A stretch of 64,000 bases of DNA from positions 434,001 to 498,000 of the forward strand of contig JAHRHY010000022.1 in assembly GCA_019671135.1 (NCBI GenBank). The letters are read 5' to 3'. Below are positions 1 to 11,900 of the stretch, in pieces (the first letter of the stretch is position 1; each line of letters starts with the position of its first letter). A program made the translations under genes and the position numbers. The notes below the pieces were generated by a model. The model made no database searches. It had not been told where the DNA came from and saw only the letters and a list, made by a program, of their open reading frames with translations. The DNA comes from Linnemannia hyalina. Taxonomy: Eukaryota > Mortierellomycota > Mortierellomycetes > Mortierellales > Mortierellaceae.

Positions 1-37
1 TGTACCTTAATCTCACCAACACACACACATACACACA

Positions 38-1753
38 ATGGAGTCAGCACCCATGCCCGCCGGGATCCCCTTCCCTGAATACTACGACTTCTTCATGAAC
101 TGGAAGACGCCCCTCGCCATCGCCGCAACCTATACCATTGCCGTCACCCTCTTCAACCCCAAGGTTGGCAAAGTTTCCCGCGTCGTCGCCAAATCTGCTA
201 ACGCCAAGCCTGCCGAGAAGACCCAGTCTGGTGCTGCCATGACCGCCTTTGTCTTTATCCACAACTTGATTCTGTGTATCTATTCTGGAATTACGTTCTA
301 CAACATGTTCCCTGCCATGATCAAGAACTTTGCTACCCACACTGTCTTTGATGCCGTAAGTTTCTTGGATTTTTTTTTCTTGTATTGTTTGTTTGTTTGT
401 TTTTTTCTTGGAGAAGAATTGGGCTAGTTGTTATTTTCTTGTTTGTGCTATTAGCAGTTGGAGTCGAAAAGAAGTGGGATGGCATGAAGAGGGACAACAA
501 GAAAAATGAAGAGAGCAACAAGAGAGAGAGAGAGAGAAGGATGACGACGAATGGTAGTGAAGAGCGATCGATGATTATTGTTCTCAATTAGCCACCGCCC
601 CACCATTCAAACCCAGGAACCCTTGGAGTCAGTCTTGTTCGGATATGTCGGCTATCGAACATGCCGGGATGGATAAACCACGGATCGACTACCACCACGA
701 CCTACATTTCTCTTTTGATTAAGAGTTAATGGGATTTGTTTGTTGTGGTTGTACAGCCCTTATCCTCCCCAACGAAAATTATGAGTGACCTGAGCGCAAT
801 TGAGCGTACATGCGACTTGAACAGGAAGAGGTTATGAACAACGGACGATCCTGTCCCTCCTTGCCCTCTCCCAATCCCCCTGACAATTGATCCAAAAAAA
901 GTCAACCTATCGCCCTCTTGGAGCAATGAACACAAAAGCACAACAGCAGACTCCAACTCTAGTCAACTCAACAAAGCGACAAAGGAGAGAAAAAAAATCT
1001 TTGGGGCTGTGTGTCTCCATTGATTGATTGATTGATTGACTGACTGTGGTACAAAAATAAGGAGAAAAAGTCTCGGTTGGTTGGGTGTTGGGTTGGGTTG
1101 GGTTGGGTTGGGTTGGAGATTGGTGGCAAACATCTCTATCGAACATGTTCACTTCAACGCGTTTCCTCTAGTTCACTTGCATAAACATCTACACACACAC
1201 ACACACTTATGCTAACCTACCTCCATCTCTCCTATAACTAAAATAGTACTGTGATACCGACCAGTCGCTCTGGAACGGCTCGCTCGGCTACTGGGGCTAC
1301 ATCTTCTACCTCTCAAAGTTCTACGAGGTCATTGACACCATCATCATTATCCTCAAGGGCCGCCGCTCCTCCCTCCTCCAGACCTACCATCACGCCGGCG
1401 CCATGATCACCATGTGGTCCGGTATCAACTACCAGGCCACCCCCATCTGGATCTTTGTCGTCTTCAACTCTTTCATCCACACCGTCATGTACGCCTACTA
1501 CGCCGCTACCTCTATTGGACTCCACCCCCCTGGCAAGAAGTACTTGACTTCCATGCAGATCACCCAGTTCCTCGTTGGAATGACCATCGCTGTCTCCTAC
1601 CTCTTCATTCCCGGCTGCATCCGCACCCCTGGAGCTCAGATGGCTGTCTGGATCAACGTTGGATACTTGTTCCCCCTCACCTACCTCTTTGTGGATTTCG
1701 CCAAGCGCACATACTCCAAGCGCGCTGGTGCCTCCACCAAGAAGACCGAGTAA
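38..1753 (+). CDS. MAELO: ELO-family fatty-acid elongase (MAELO type)
   Basis: Membrane condensing enzyme of the ER fatty-acid elongation cycle, joining an acyl-CoA with malonyl-CoA. Two exons, 38-355 and 1247-1753 (phase 0, GTAAGT donor, TAG acceptor), give 274 residues. The protein starts MESAPMPAGIPFPEYYDFF and is nearly collinear with Mortierella alpina MAELO, known from heterologous expression to act on saturated/monounsaturated chains. Visible motifs: KFYEVIDT followed by LQTYHHAG, so the histidine box is Q-x-x-H-H rather than H-x-x-H-H, then NSFIHTVMYAYY. The C-terminus is basic (KRTYSKR...), as in ER-retained elongases. The 891-bp intron is long for a fungus and carries tandem repeats. 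Start chosen at the first ATG, which matches the MAELO N-terminus. Convergent with the next gene. Family assignment is secure; substrate range is inferred from the homologue. Confidence 0.93.
1018..1116 (+). repeat. ATTG and GGGTT tandem tracts inside the elongase intron
   Basis: An ATTG tetranucleotide run (about 1018-1036) is followed about 50 bp later by GGGTT pentamers, with perfect units from 1090 to about 1114. Both lie in intron 1 of the elongase, close to its 3' splice site. The G-runs are regularly spaced and could form a four-stranded structure in DNA or pre-mRNA. This is not the canonical TTAGGG telomere unit. Confidence 0.85.
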
Positions 1754-2288
1754 AACGGAGGCCCGCTTTTTTCTGGCTCTTGGGATTCTTGTATTTTCGC
1801 CTTCGTTTTTCCCATCCCTTTGTTTCCCTGCATTCATACCATCTTCCCCTCATCCCCCCACCCACTTTCTTTCCAGCACTTGCTTTTTTCATGTAACAAA
1901 ATAAACAAATTCATTAACTATCTACTCATGCATCCTTTCACATGCAATGAAATGGTCGTTGGTATTCCTGGGAGGGGGATGTTAAGGATCAACCCCACAT
2001 TCTGCTAAAGAAGGGGGACAAGTTGACGTTTGGTACCAGTTTCCCTAGTCTCTCATAAAACGATGGGGCGAGGGCGGGTTCAAAGAAATAGACACCTTGG
2101 CCCCGTTATCATTGTCATTAATTCTCCAAGAGAAAAAGAAGTGGTGGATCGGGTTGCATTGTTTGTTTTGTGTATATTAATGTACAGGAGGGGAAGATGG
2201 CAAGAGGCGCAGGGGGGGGGGGGTGGACGTATGGAAGCAAGGAAGCAAGGAGGACTAACGTCCAAAGCTCCATGGTGGTGACAGACGT

Positions 2289-2970
2289 TTACATGCTATC
2301 TTCGACAAAGGCGCTGATCTGGGCCAGGAGCTCTGTCTTGACCTTGTCTGGGACCGTGGCTGGAAAGGTTAGTGATTTGAGCGAGGTAGGGGAAGGTGGA
2401 GGAAGGAAGAGTTAGCAAAGTGACTGTGACGGCGCAAACATTTCACACATCGATAAAAAGAAAGGTGAAGAGGGGTTACCTCGGGCGTGCGGACTGACGT
2501 CTTTGATGATCTCGTCGACTGACTGGGCCGAGTCCTTGGAGTTGATTCTCTCTAATGATGATTGGGGGCGTTCATTGGTATCAATACGCATTGTTTAGTC
2601 CTGGATGTCCTGTGCCAATTGTTTGTAGTTTCTGGTCTCAAACGGGGGTGCAAAGAAAAGTAAAGGGGTACCTTTGGTGTAGGTCTTCAAGTCGTCCCGC
2701 CATCCAGATTCAATTAGCCGTGACTTCAACAGTTCCACCAGCCTGTGTTCATAGTCGCCACGTAAACAGTGATTGGAGTGGAGTAAAGAAGAAGGAGAAA
2801 AACGATGGGGTCATTAAAACAAGTTCGTCATGGTCGTTCCTGTCGTAACAAAGAGTGATGAAGGGTTCGTCCATGAAACAAGGAGAAGAGTGAATTGCTT
2901 ACTGGTCCCGCTTTCCTGATGCGACGAGTTCTCTGTGCAAGTTGGATCGTAGGTGGTCGTTTGAGCTCAT
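2289..2970 (-). CDS. SUS1: ENY2/Sus1, SAGA deubiquitinase-module and TREX-2 subunit
   Basis: Small helical protein that links the SAGA deubiquitinase module to the TREX-2 mRNA-export complex at the nuclear pore. Four exons on the minus strand: 2970-2903, 2742-2672, 2551-2480 and 2359-2289. Phases agree at every junction and give 93 residues, the normal length for ENY2 (about 100). Recognisable segments are LVELLKSRLIESGWRDDLK (helix 2-3 core, compare ENY2 'LIECGWKDQLK') and ATVPDKVKTELLAQISAFV near the C-terminus (compare 'ALVPDSVKKELLQRIRTFL'). The gene is too fragmented by introns to appear as one open frame. It is convergent with the elongase and divergent from the splicing-factor gene. 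Exon 1 is the least conserved part, but its ATG is in good context. Confidence 0.9.
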
Positions 2971-3258
2971 TGCTTGTTGTCCTTGTTTCCTGTCCTGCGT
3001 GGTTTGCTTCGTTGGGTTTTGGTTGGTTGGTGTGTGCGAGGGTTTTGGGGAGAAAAAGGGGAGTGCGACATACAGACAGAAGGAACGGGAGTGGGCAAAT
3101 AAAATTGGGTGTGGCTTGGTGGCGATCAAAAAGAAAAGTGCTTGGCCTCTCTCTCTCTCTCTCTCTCTACTTTTCAAGCAACGGCACACCTGGCCATTCA
3201 CTCTTCTCTTCCCCTTCTCTTTATTCCCATTCACCAACACCTCCTAGCGAACACAAGC
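2971..3258. promoter_or_regulatory. Divergent promoter between ENY2 and Spp2, with TC microsatellite
   Basis: 288 bp separate the start codons of two divergently transcribed RNA-metabolism genes. The Spp2 side contains a perfect (CT)n run at about 3147-3168 followed by pyrimidine-rich DNA up to the ATG, a common arrangement in fungal promoters. No clear TATA box was seen. Confidence 0.5.
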
Positions 3259-4980
3259 ATGTCGGCAGAAGCACCACCACCGCCAGAGGACAACAATGGA
3301 CCAGCGCCTTTCAAGATGTCATTCGGCGGCGGCGCCATCAAGGGCAAAGGAAAAGGAATCGCTCGTCCTGCAGCTCCTCTTGTCCGACCGACTGGTGCAT
3401 TCGGTGCTGCGTCGACTGAGGCTCCTACTGAGGGGCATGTTGATGAACTTATTAGAGGAGTTGAAGGAAACAAGATAGAGAGGTAATCGTCATACCCCTC
3501 TCATTGTCGAATTGCTATATATCCCCTTCATTATCATGATACCTTTACTCCTATTTTCGATCTGCTAACGATTATTGTTGCCTCTTTTCCAAACAACAAA
3601 CAATTAGTGTTGCGCCACAGGTGGAGGCAAAGGCATTGGTGATCCCCAAGGAAGAGAACTCAAACTGGAGACAGGAGGCGTTGGCGAAAAGGAAACGGGC
3701 GTACCTCCCCGAGGGTAGTAGTGCGACTCAGGCGCATGTTGTAACTGTAGAGACGGAAGAGCCGGAGGAGACGAAGATTGGGTTGCAGATTCGGAAACGC
3801 GTCAAGGTAGAGGCGAATACTACGGATCAGAGGTCTTCGGCTATGGATATCGATGTTACAGAAACGACTACTGTGGTGAGAGAGGAGGTTATTGAGGACG
3901 TGAAGGAGGAGACGCTTGAGGAAATGGCTGCCAGGAAAGTTCTTGAAGGTAAAATCAAATCGATCATGATGAAGTCAATTGAAGTTAACCTGGATGGGTG
4001 CCGTGTCAGAAAAGTGGGATTACTGACGCGTTTTCTTGTCACCTATCGAAAATAGCTGTAACGGGCGTATCAGGGGAGGGATCAAGACGACTCGTTCTCC
4101 TCGGGGAGGACAATGTCCACCAGGATGAAGTTGAATCTTTCCAAAAGAATCTGGAGCAACTTCCTGACGAGGCCTCGCTTGAGGATTATGAAAAGGTTCC
4201 TGTTGAAGAGTTTGGCGCGGCACTTCTGCGTGGCATGGGGTGGAAGGGTGACGACAACGGATCTGACGCGTAAGTTATTATTTTTCCCTTATTCGCCACC
4301 TCAGTGACTCCGTACTGATCAATTGAGCGTGCTATGTTTGTGTTCTTGTTCAGCTAAACTAACTTGCGTTATCATTTTCTTGCCATAGTATCGAGTACAA
4401 TCGCCGTCCAGCGTTGTTGGGATTGGGTGCGAAGCCAAGAGAGCCGGAGCCAAGCAAGAAAAAGTATATTAAGCCAGGAGAGTCTCGTATGCCACAGAGC
4501 ATTCCAGTTCCTTCAAGGAGTTCTACCGCCAGACCAAGCGGCCCGCCGAGTCAGCGTGACACCAGAGACACCAGAGACAGCAGGGACAGAGACAGCCGGG
4601 ACTCGAGAGACTTTAGGGATACAAAGGACAGAGATGAAAGGGAGAGTCGCAGCAGGAAGGATGACCGTGATGACCAAGGCAGGGGAGACCGAGGTGGTCG
4701 TGATAGTCGCGACAGCCGCGATGACCGGGACAAGCGAGGTGGAAGCAGTAGGGACTACCGTGACAGAGAACGCGATCGCGATCGGGAAACCAGAGATACC
4801 AAGGATAGCCGAGACTCACGGAGGGATGACCGTACTAGAGATCGTGACAGGGACTACCGGAGGGATGACAGGAAGGATGACAGGAGAGATGACCGTGATA
4901 GAAGCGGCCGGGATGACCGTGGTGGTGAGCGCCGGCGCGATCGGTCTCGAGACCGCGAAAGGGATAAGTCTCGCCGTTAA
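3259..4980 (+). CDS. SPP2: Spp2/GPKOW-like G-patch pre-mRNA splicing factor
   Basis: Spliceosome factor whose G-patch is expected to activate the DEAH ATPase Prp2/DHX16 before the first transesterification. Four exons, 3259-3482, 3608-3948, 4056-4269 and 4389-4980, splice in frame to 456 residues. The N-terminus has KMSFGGGAIKGKGKG, the short 'FS/SFG' motif typical of this family. The G-patch lies around residues 235-275: VPVEEFGAALLRGMGWKG, then IEYNRRPALLGLGAKP after the last intron; GMGW and GLGAKP are diagnostic. Residues about 315-456 are an almost pure Arg/Asp repeat tail (RD, RDSRD, DDRD units), resembling the charged RD/RS tails of splicing proteins. Start chosen at the first ATG after the pyrimidine tract. 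The family call is firm; the RD-tail role is inference. Confidence 0.9.
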
Positions 4981-5972
4981 ATTAGTGGCAAAAGCCAGGC
5001 CAGAGGCGTGACGAGAGATAGATTCGCGCGTTAAAAGGTACGATTAAAATTAATACAATGACGTATACTGCGCACTGATTTTCCAGCGCCTTTCCCCTCC
5101 CCACCAAGAGAGGGAAGGCACCGCGTTTGCTGGCTTTTTTTAGCGGTGATTCCATGCTGGGATCTTCCCCCTTTCTTCCATCTTCTTCTTCACATCCCTT
5201 TTTTTTATTGTCCCTTCTATTTGTTGTTTGTACACGCCCCTTCAATCTCTCCCACTCTCACTCTCCTTCCGCTTCCTCCGTCTGTGCCCCGAGAGAGCTT
5301 GTGTATGTTTAATCTTCGTCTCTGATGGGGGTTAGATGACCCACCCATCGCCACCTTGTATTTATTATTTTGCGACGACGCACATATAATACACCCTTTT
5401 GGACGCACACAAAACGCAGGAATTCAACGACAACACAAGTGAGAGCAGGGACGTACAGTAGGAGCAGCAGCGAGGCAAGAATTACGTCTGCATTATCGAA
5501 GCTGTTTTGAGCAGGACATATACGACTTGACAAGGACACAGCTTGGAGGCGTTGAAGCATAAAATACAGAGCACAGGACGAACGATAACGAGTCCATCGT
5601 TGTATCTGTCGCCGCGCGTGTTCTCTTTTCTCTTTGTCTTCGTACCCTGTGCAAACACACTTGCCTTTGATAACATCACTCTGCCTTCTCGCAGTGTGAA
5701 TTACCTTCATTCGAGCGAAACGAATCACGTTCACACTTTTTAACTCTTGTCAACCTTTTCCTTTTTTTTTCTGCTTGCACCTCAATATGATCTCTCTTTT
5801 TTCTGACTTTCTCCTTACACACCTTACAGACAACCACAACCTCCCACAACACACTCAACAACTAGCCAACGAACCAACGAATCAGCAGCCTCACAAACAC
5901 AACAACCACTACCCTTTCTCTTTACTCTTCGAAACACGCCAGAGTGCGCATCATGTACTTTAGTCTCTCAGC
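4981..5972. other. Intergenic / long leader upstream of NOT1
   Basis: 992 bp between the Spp2 stop and the NOT1 start. The distal half is pyrimidine-rich, and the last 150 bp are rich in CAACA/ACAAC triplets, as in a long fungal 5' UTR. Short frames here have no recognisable content. Confidence 0.5.
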
Positions 5973-8900
5973 ATGAGCACTGAAGAAAAACCATCCATCT
6001 CGAGTCAGCCCACACCACCTTCATCCAGGTTGAGTCTCCCCTCCAGGAAATCCAGTTTCCTGACCATCGTCAAGGCCCAGGTCGCCGTCCTCCTCTCGAC
6101 TCTTTCCGAGAACACTTACACCCGAAGCGTCACTGAAATCCACTCGGTAAGTTTACACACTTTTTGGGAAGGGAAAGAGAGAGAGATGGAAATCAATACT
6201 GGTGGGAGCGACGGAATGAAATATTTTATGAGAAAGAGTATGAAGTAATTAAGAATGGAAAAAATAGTCAGGGGAGAGGTCCAAAGAAAGAAAACAGAGA
6301 GTTGGACGTATGCGAGAAGGACAACAAAGTAAAGGAGAAATAGAAAAAGTGATGGGGCTGTTGGTGTCTGTTGGAACTATCTCTTTGCTGGGAGGGTGTA
6401 GAAAAGGGCTTGATGAGACGGGATTAACGATTACGAAGAAATAGACGATCTTCCAAACACAAAACACCGTAACGACCTCCAACTAACCACAATTCGCTTC
6501 TTTACGCCGTAAACCTCACCGTTACTCCATACAGCTAATCGAGTACAACGGCAAAGGCGTTTATCTCCACTTTATCAGACGTATTGTCCAGGCCTGGCAG
6601 ACAGGACAGGGATCACCCAACAGCGACTACATCGGCTCGCCCATCCACAGGCTTCTTATTGACCAACTCCAGGTCCTCACAAGGACCCAAACCTCCGCCG
6701 CACTCTTCTCCGAAGCCGTCAGTTCGACCGAAAAGAGCGAGGCCCTCAAATCCTTTGACTTTGAACTCTTCGTCCGCGACTCGACCCTCAAGCCCATCGA
6801 AAAGACCCGTCTTGCCCTTGCTCTCCTGCAATCCCCCAAGCCAGATCTCGTCTCTCAAGGTATGCGAGAGAGAAGTGATGGGTTTTAGCAATACGCTTGT
6901 TCTCCACGGATGCTTGCTTCAACGTTATGAGAGCGCTCGTACTAACAAAAAGTGGCCCTGACTATGTATTATTGCATCTTGTTCGCGTGATATTTTAGCG
7001 GAACGTGTCATCCAAGCGACTACGCCTTCTCTCAAGGAACAACTCTCCTCCCCCGATCTTTTGCTCGAGTTTGTGCAATCCCTCGACGCCTCCGTTTACA
7101 AGTTCTGGAACGAACCCAAGGACACTGTCACACAACTCATCCATACCCTCTACAACAACAACATCCCCATCAACATCACCGCCACTATCAAAGAGATTTG
7201 GTATGTATCACCTCCCTTTTTACTTCGATGCCTTCGTTTTTCTTCCTTTGATCATTATCCGGTTGACGCAATGCATCTTCCACAAAGCGCTAACGTAAAA
7301 TTTTCCCCAATAATGCGGATAATAATACAATTTAGCGATATGAACGACAGCTCCGAATCAGCAGCTCTGGCCAAGGCTATGCGCGAGGCAGGTCCCTCGT
7401 GCTGCAAGAACGCCTCAACTGTGAATGAGGTGCTCAGCCAAGCAGGATACGACAACTCCAGGACACCTAGCGAGCAGGACATTGCGCGCATTCTCGGCAT
7501 GATGGTCTCAAGACAGTCAAAGGCTAACCCTGACAACGCGTGGGACTTCAAGACGTTTGCAACAGTGCTCAATAAGAACCCCGTTGACTGGGTCAAGGTC
7601 ATCCATGCTCTGGACTACCCCGGCTTCAAGGTCTCTGATGTTTCGGGACTGGAGTTTATCATCACCGCATTCAGAAATGCCGACAAGGTACACCAGCTGG
7701 AGCCCATTTCACTGCAATCTCTTTATGAGCGTCCTTTAAGACTTAAAAGAAAGGCAATTGCTAACATTGGCCCTTTTGTCCCATATTCTTAGAGCGGACG
7801 CGTTTTCCCCCTGGAGGCTTTCTGGGGACAATGGAACAACGTTGAAGGACAGATTTCTGTGTTGAAGGAGCTTATTGCCACACCTGCCAAGCTCCTTGAG
7901 CAGGAATGGGCGTCATCCACCCGCACCTTCACCAGAGACCAATTTGCTCAATCCAATCCCATTGTTCGCGCACATGCCTCGGTCGAGCTGGAGTCCAGCG
8001 TCTGGAACTGTATCCCACTTGTCGAGACTGTGATGGCATTGGCCGACAACGAGGTTCACGAGGATGTCAAGCCTATTCTTGATGCTGGTCTGAAGTCAAA
8101 CACCGAGCTTTTGTTTTTGGGTCTTGTACAGCTCAAGTCTCCATGGAGTTCTTTGCACCAGGATGTCGTCTCCAAGCTTTTGCACGTGTACCTGACAGGA
8201 ACAGGCGCCGTCCCTCAATTTGTTCAGACCGGCCTTTGGCAGATGAACCAGGGTTTGTTCGTCTCTGGCCTTCTCGATCTCTACGACCACGACCGCTCCT
8301 CGCTCGTCAAAATTCTACGCATCTGTGAGGACCTTTCAGTAAGTTCCAGGGCATTTTTGTTGACCTGCATATCTTTGCAAGGTGCGTTTACTCTAATTCG
8401 CGCGACTATGCCTAACCTTCAACTCTTCTCTTGTGCATTAGATTTTGAGCAAGGTTCTCGAGGTCAAGTCGTATGTTTTTGCAATCGATCTGGCAGTGTT
8501 GGCGTCGAGCCGCAACCTTCTTGCATTAGACAAGTGGCTCCAGAACCGGATTGCTACGGGACAGGATATCTTTGTCAGAACATGCTTAGATTACCTCAGC
8601 GAGAGGGCTGTTGGCAACACCCACCAAGGAAAGCCTCTCCCTGTTGAAACTGTCGCCGTCTTCTTGCAAGTTCTTCTTGGAAGGTAACCATCATTACTCT
8701 GGCAATTGTTACTTTTCGGCGTAATGTGCAGAATTATGATTCAGAATGGTTAACTAACAATGACGTTGAATTCTCGTTGTATTTTATAGCTCGATTTCGC
8801 CTGAGAACTCGGGTGTGTTGAAGAGCGTTCATAACACATACCTTCAGCTTCACCCTCAGCTCGCCAACATCACACCAACTGTCGATGGAGGAGCCACAGG

Positions 8901-11900
8901 AGCGGAGACATCATTCTCTGCTGAAGTCGAAGAGACTACCAACGACTACTACAAGCGCATTTACCGCGGTGATATTTCGATTCCAGAGATTGTCGACCTT
9001 TTGCAACAGTTCAAGAACTCGATCAACCCACGGGAGCAGGATATCTATGCCTGCATGATCCACAACTTGTTTGACGAATATCGCTTCTTTTCCACCTACC
9101 GCGAGAAGGAGCTCTCGATCACGAGTGACCTGTTTGGAGCATTGATTCAGCACCAGCTAGTCTCGTACATTCCTCTCGGCATTGCCCTTCGTTACGTCCT
9201 CGATGCCATCCGCAGCCCGCCAGGTTCCAAGATGTTCAACTTTGGTGCCCAGGCCCTGAGCCGATTCCAGTCGCGTCTACAAGAATGGCCGACCTACTGT
9301 TCGCATCTTTTGCAGATCCCACACCTAGCGCAGGTCCACCCAGAGATCGTGCGTTATATCCACCAGATGATCCCCTCGGCCTCTGCAGCTGCTCAGGATG
9401 GTTCTAACCCCTCGGCTGACCTGACCTCGGCTGCCCCTCCTCAGCAATCCGCTCCCCAGGAGGCTCAGCGTCAGATCGCCCAACAGCCGGCGCCCACCTC
9501 AGCAACGTCACCTCAGCCAACAGCGCCTCCAGTTTTCACTTCGCTGAATGTGGATACGTTGATTGTTGGACGCGATGACATTGAGTATGAAGTCCCCAAC
9601 GAGCAGACGCAGGACAAGATTCTCTTCATTGTCAACAACGTGTCTCAGACCAACATCGACACAAAGCTGACCGAGATGAAGGAGCTCCTCCGCGAGAGTG
9701 CTTACCGTTGGTTCAGTAACTACATCGTTGTCAAGCGTGCCAGTATCGAGCCCAACTACCACGTCCTGTACCTGCAGTTCTTGGACGGGCTCCAGAGCCC
9801 TTTGCTCTACCGTCACATCCTCCACGAGACATACGCCAACATCAAGATCCTGATCAACTCTGAAAAGACCGTCCAGTCGTCCTCTGACCGCACTCTCTTG
9901 AAGAACCTTGGATCCTGGCTTGGAGGCATGACCCTTGCCCGCAACCGTCCCATCAAGCACAAGAACCTCGCCTTCAAGGAACTGCTGATCGAGGGCTACG
10001 ACAGCAACAGGCTGATTGTCGCCATTCCATTTGTGTGTAAGGTCTTGGAGCAGTGCAACAAGAGCAAGGTATTCAAGCCTCCAAACCCGTGGCTGGTCGC
10101 CATTATGCGCCTCCTTGTCGAGCTTTACCAGTTTGCCGACCTGAAGCTCCATCTCAAATTTGAGATTGAGGTTCTTTGCAACAGCTTAACCTTGGACCTC
10201 AAGGAGATTGAGCCGACCAGCATTCTCAAAGACCGACCTCCACAGGAACTTGTCGCCCACCCTGCGACATTGACGCAGGACTTTGAGCGCCTCTCAATGG
10301 GCGGCTATGCCCCTTCGGCTCGCATGCCTGTCCAGGCCACAACCCCCACAGCTGCAGCCACTGCCCAGCAGGAGGCTACGATGGAGATGGTTCCCAACCT
10401 CAACGCCTTTGTCACTTTCAACCCTCCCGCCTTCTTCAACGAGAGGCCTGCTCTTAAGCGTCTTGTCCACATTGCTATCGAGCGTGCCGTCCGCGAGATT
10501 GTCACCCCCGTTGTCGATCGCTCGGTAACCATTGCCGGAATTTCAACTCGTGAGATGATCATCAAGGATTTCGCTATGGAGCCCAACGAGGAGAAGATGC
10601 GCAAGGCCGCCCATTTGATGGTCCAGAACTTGGCCGGAAGCCTCGCTCTTGTCACCTGCAAGGAACCCCTCCGTGTCAGCATGGCCAACATTATCCGCAC
10701 GCTCTTCCTCCAGAACGGCTTCACGGACCAGAACATGCCCGAGCAGTCGATTTTGATGACTGTCAACGACAACTTGGATCTCGCCTGCTCAGTGATCGAG
10801 AAGGCCGCCATGGAGAAGGCCATCCCCGAGATCGAGGAGAGCCTCGCCAACGCCTTCAACACTCGCAAGAAGCACCGCGAGCGCACTGGACAGCCCTACT
10901 ATGACATGGCGACTTACCAGTCGTCTCGTTACCCTGCCAGCCTTCCCGAGCCCTTGCGTCTCAAGCCTACTGGTCTCTCTCCTCAGCAGTTGCGTGTCTA
11001 CGAGGACTTTGCCCGTATGCCTCGCCAGGCTATCATGCCCTCTACCTTTGAGGCTGATCGCAACGTGCGCACTCCCCTCAACGTCAAGGCCGATGCTGGC
11101 CAAGGATACCCTTTCAACACCAACGAGCACGGCTACGGCAGCGCGCCCATCCCTCTTTCGGCCCACCAGGCCTTGGAGAAGTTTGTGCAGATTGTCAGCG
11201 AGCTGGACAAACTGATCAGTCTCTCGCCCTCGATGCCCTTGGCAGCATTGCCCCCCAACCACGAGGTCAAGATGTTGGCTCGCCTCGTTCCTTTGATTCC
11301 CGCGCAGTCCTTCAACCCCGACGAGATGGCCCTTACTTTCTCGCAAAAGATTGTCCAGCTCCTGTACAAGACGGAGCAGGTCCTCTCGCGCGATGTCTAC
11401 GCTGTCTTATTGGAACAGCTTTGCGCCCTTTCCAGCAAGGTAGCCAAGGAGGTCACTGAGTGGCTCATCTATGCCGATGATGAGCGTAAGTTTAACGTCC
11501 CTGTCACCGTCACCTTGATCAGGGCTGGATTGGTGTCGCTGGTCGACCAGGACATCCAGTTAGCACGCTTGATCGAGATTGGACGCCCCGGTGTCGTCGA
11601 GTACACGATCAAGTTGATCCGTGAGTGTGTCTTGAGCGAGCAGCCCTGCGCCAGCCGCAACGAGTTTATCAACTCGCTCAACGTCCTTAACCGCCTGACC
11701 CAGCGTGGTGGCAAGGCTGTTGAACCGATTGTCCTCTTGATTGAGGATATCCGTCGTCGTGGTCAGGCCCCTCGCGAGGCAGCCAAGGACGTCGATAACT
11801 CGGTCTTGCGGGAACAGCTCGCATTTATCTTTGCCGAGTGGATTCGCGTATACCAGCTTCCTACTTCAAACGACAAGGACTATGGTGCCTTCATCAACTC

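Noticed and set aside
1074..1116. GGGTT array as an internal telomere remnant
   Set aside because: The unit is GGGTT rather than TTAGGG, it is short and lies inside an intron of a conserved gene, so a simple microsatellite is more likely.
7061..7792. Separate 243-codon gene
   Set aside because: It is NOT1 exons 3 and 4 read through the intron at 7201-7335; splicing in correct phase gives the family sequence.
9508..10152. Long minus-strand frames under NOT1 (also 10789-11346, 12311-13357)
   Set aside because: Antisense shadows of a strongly conserved plus-strand coding region with biased third positions.
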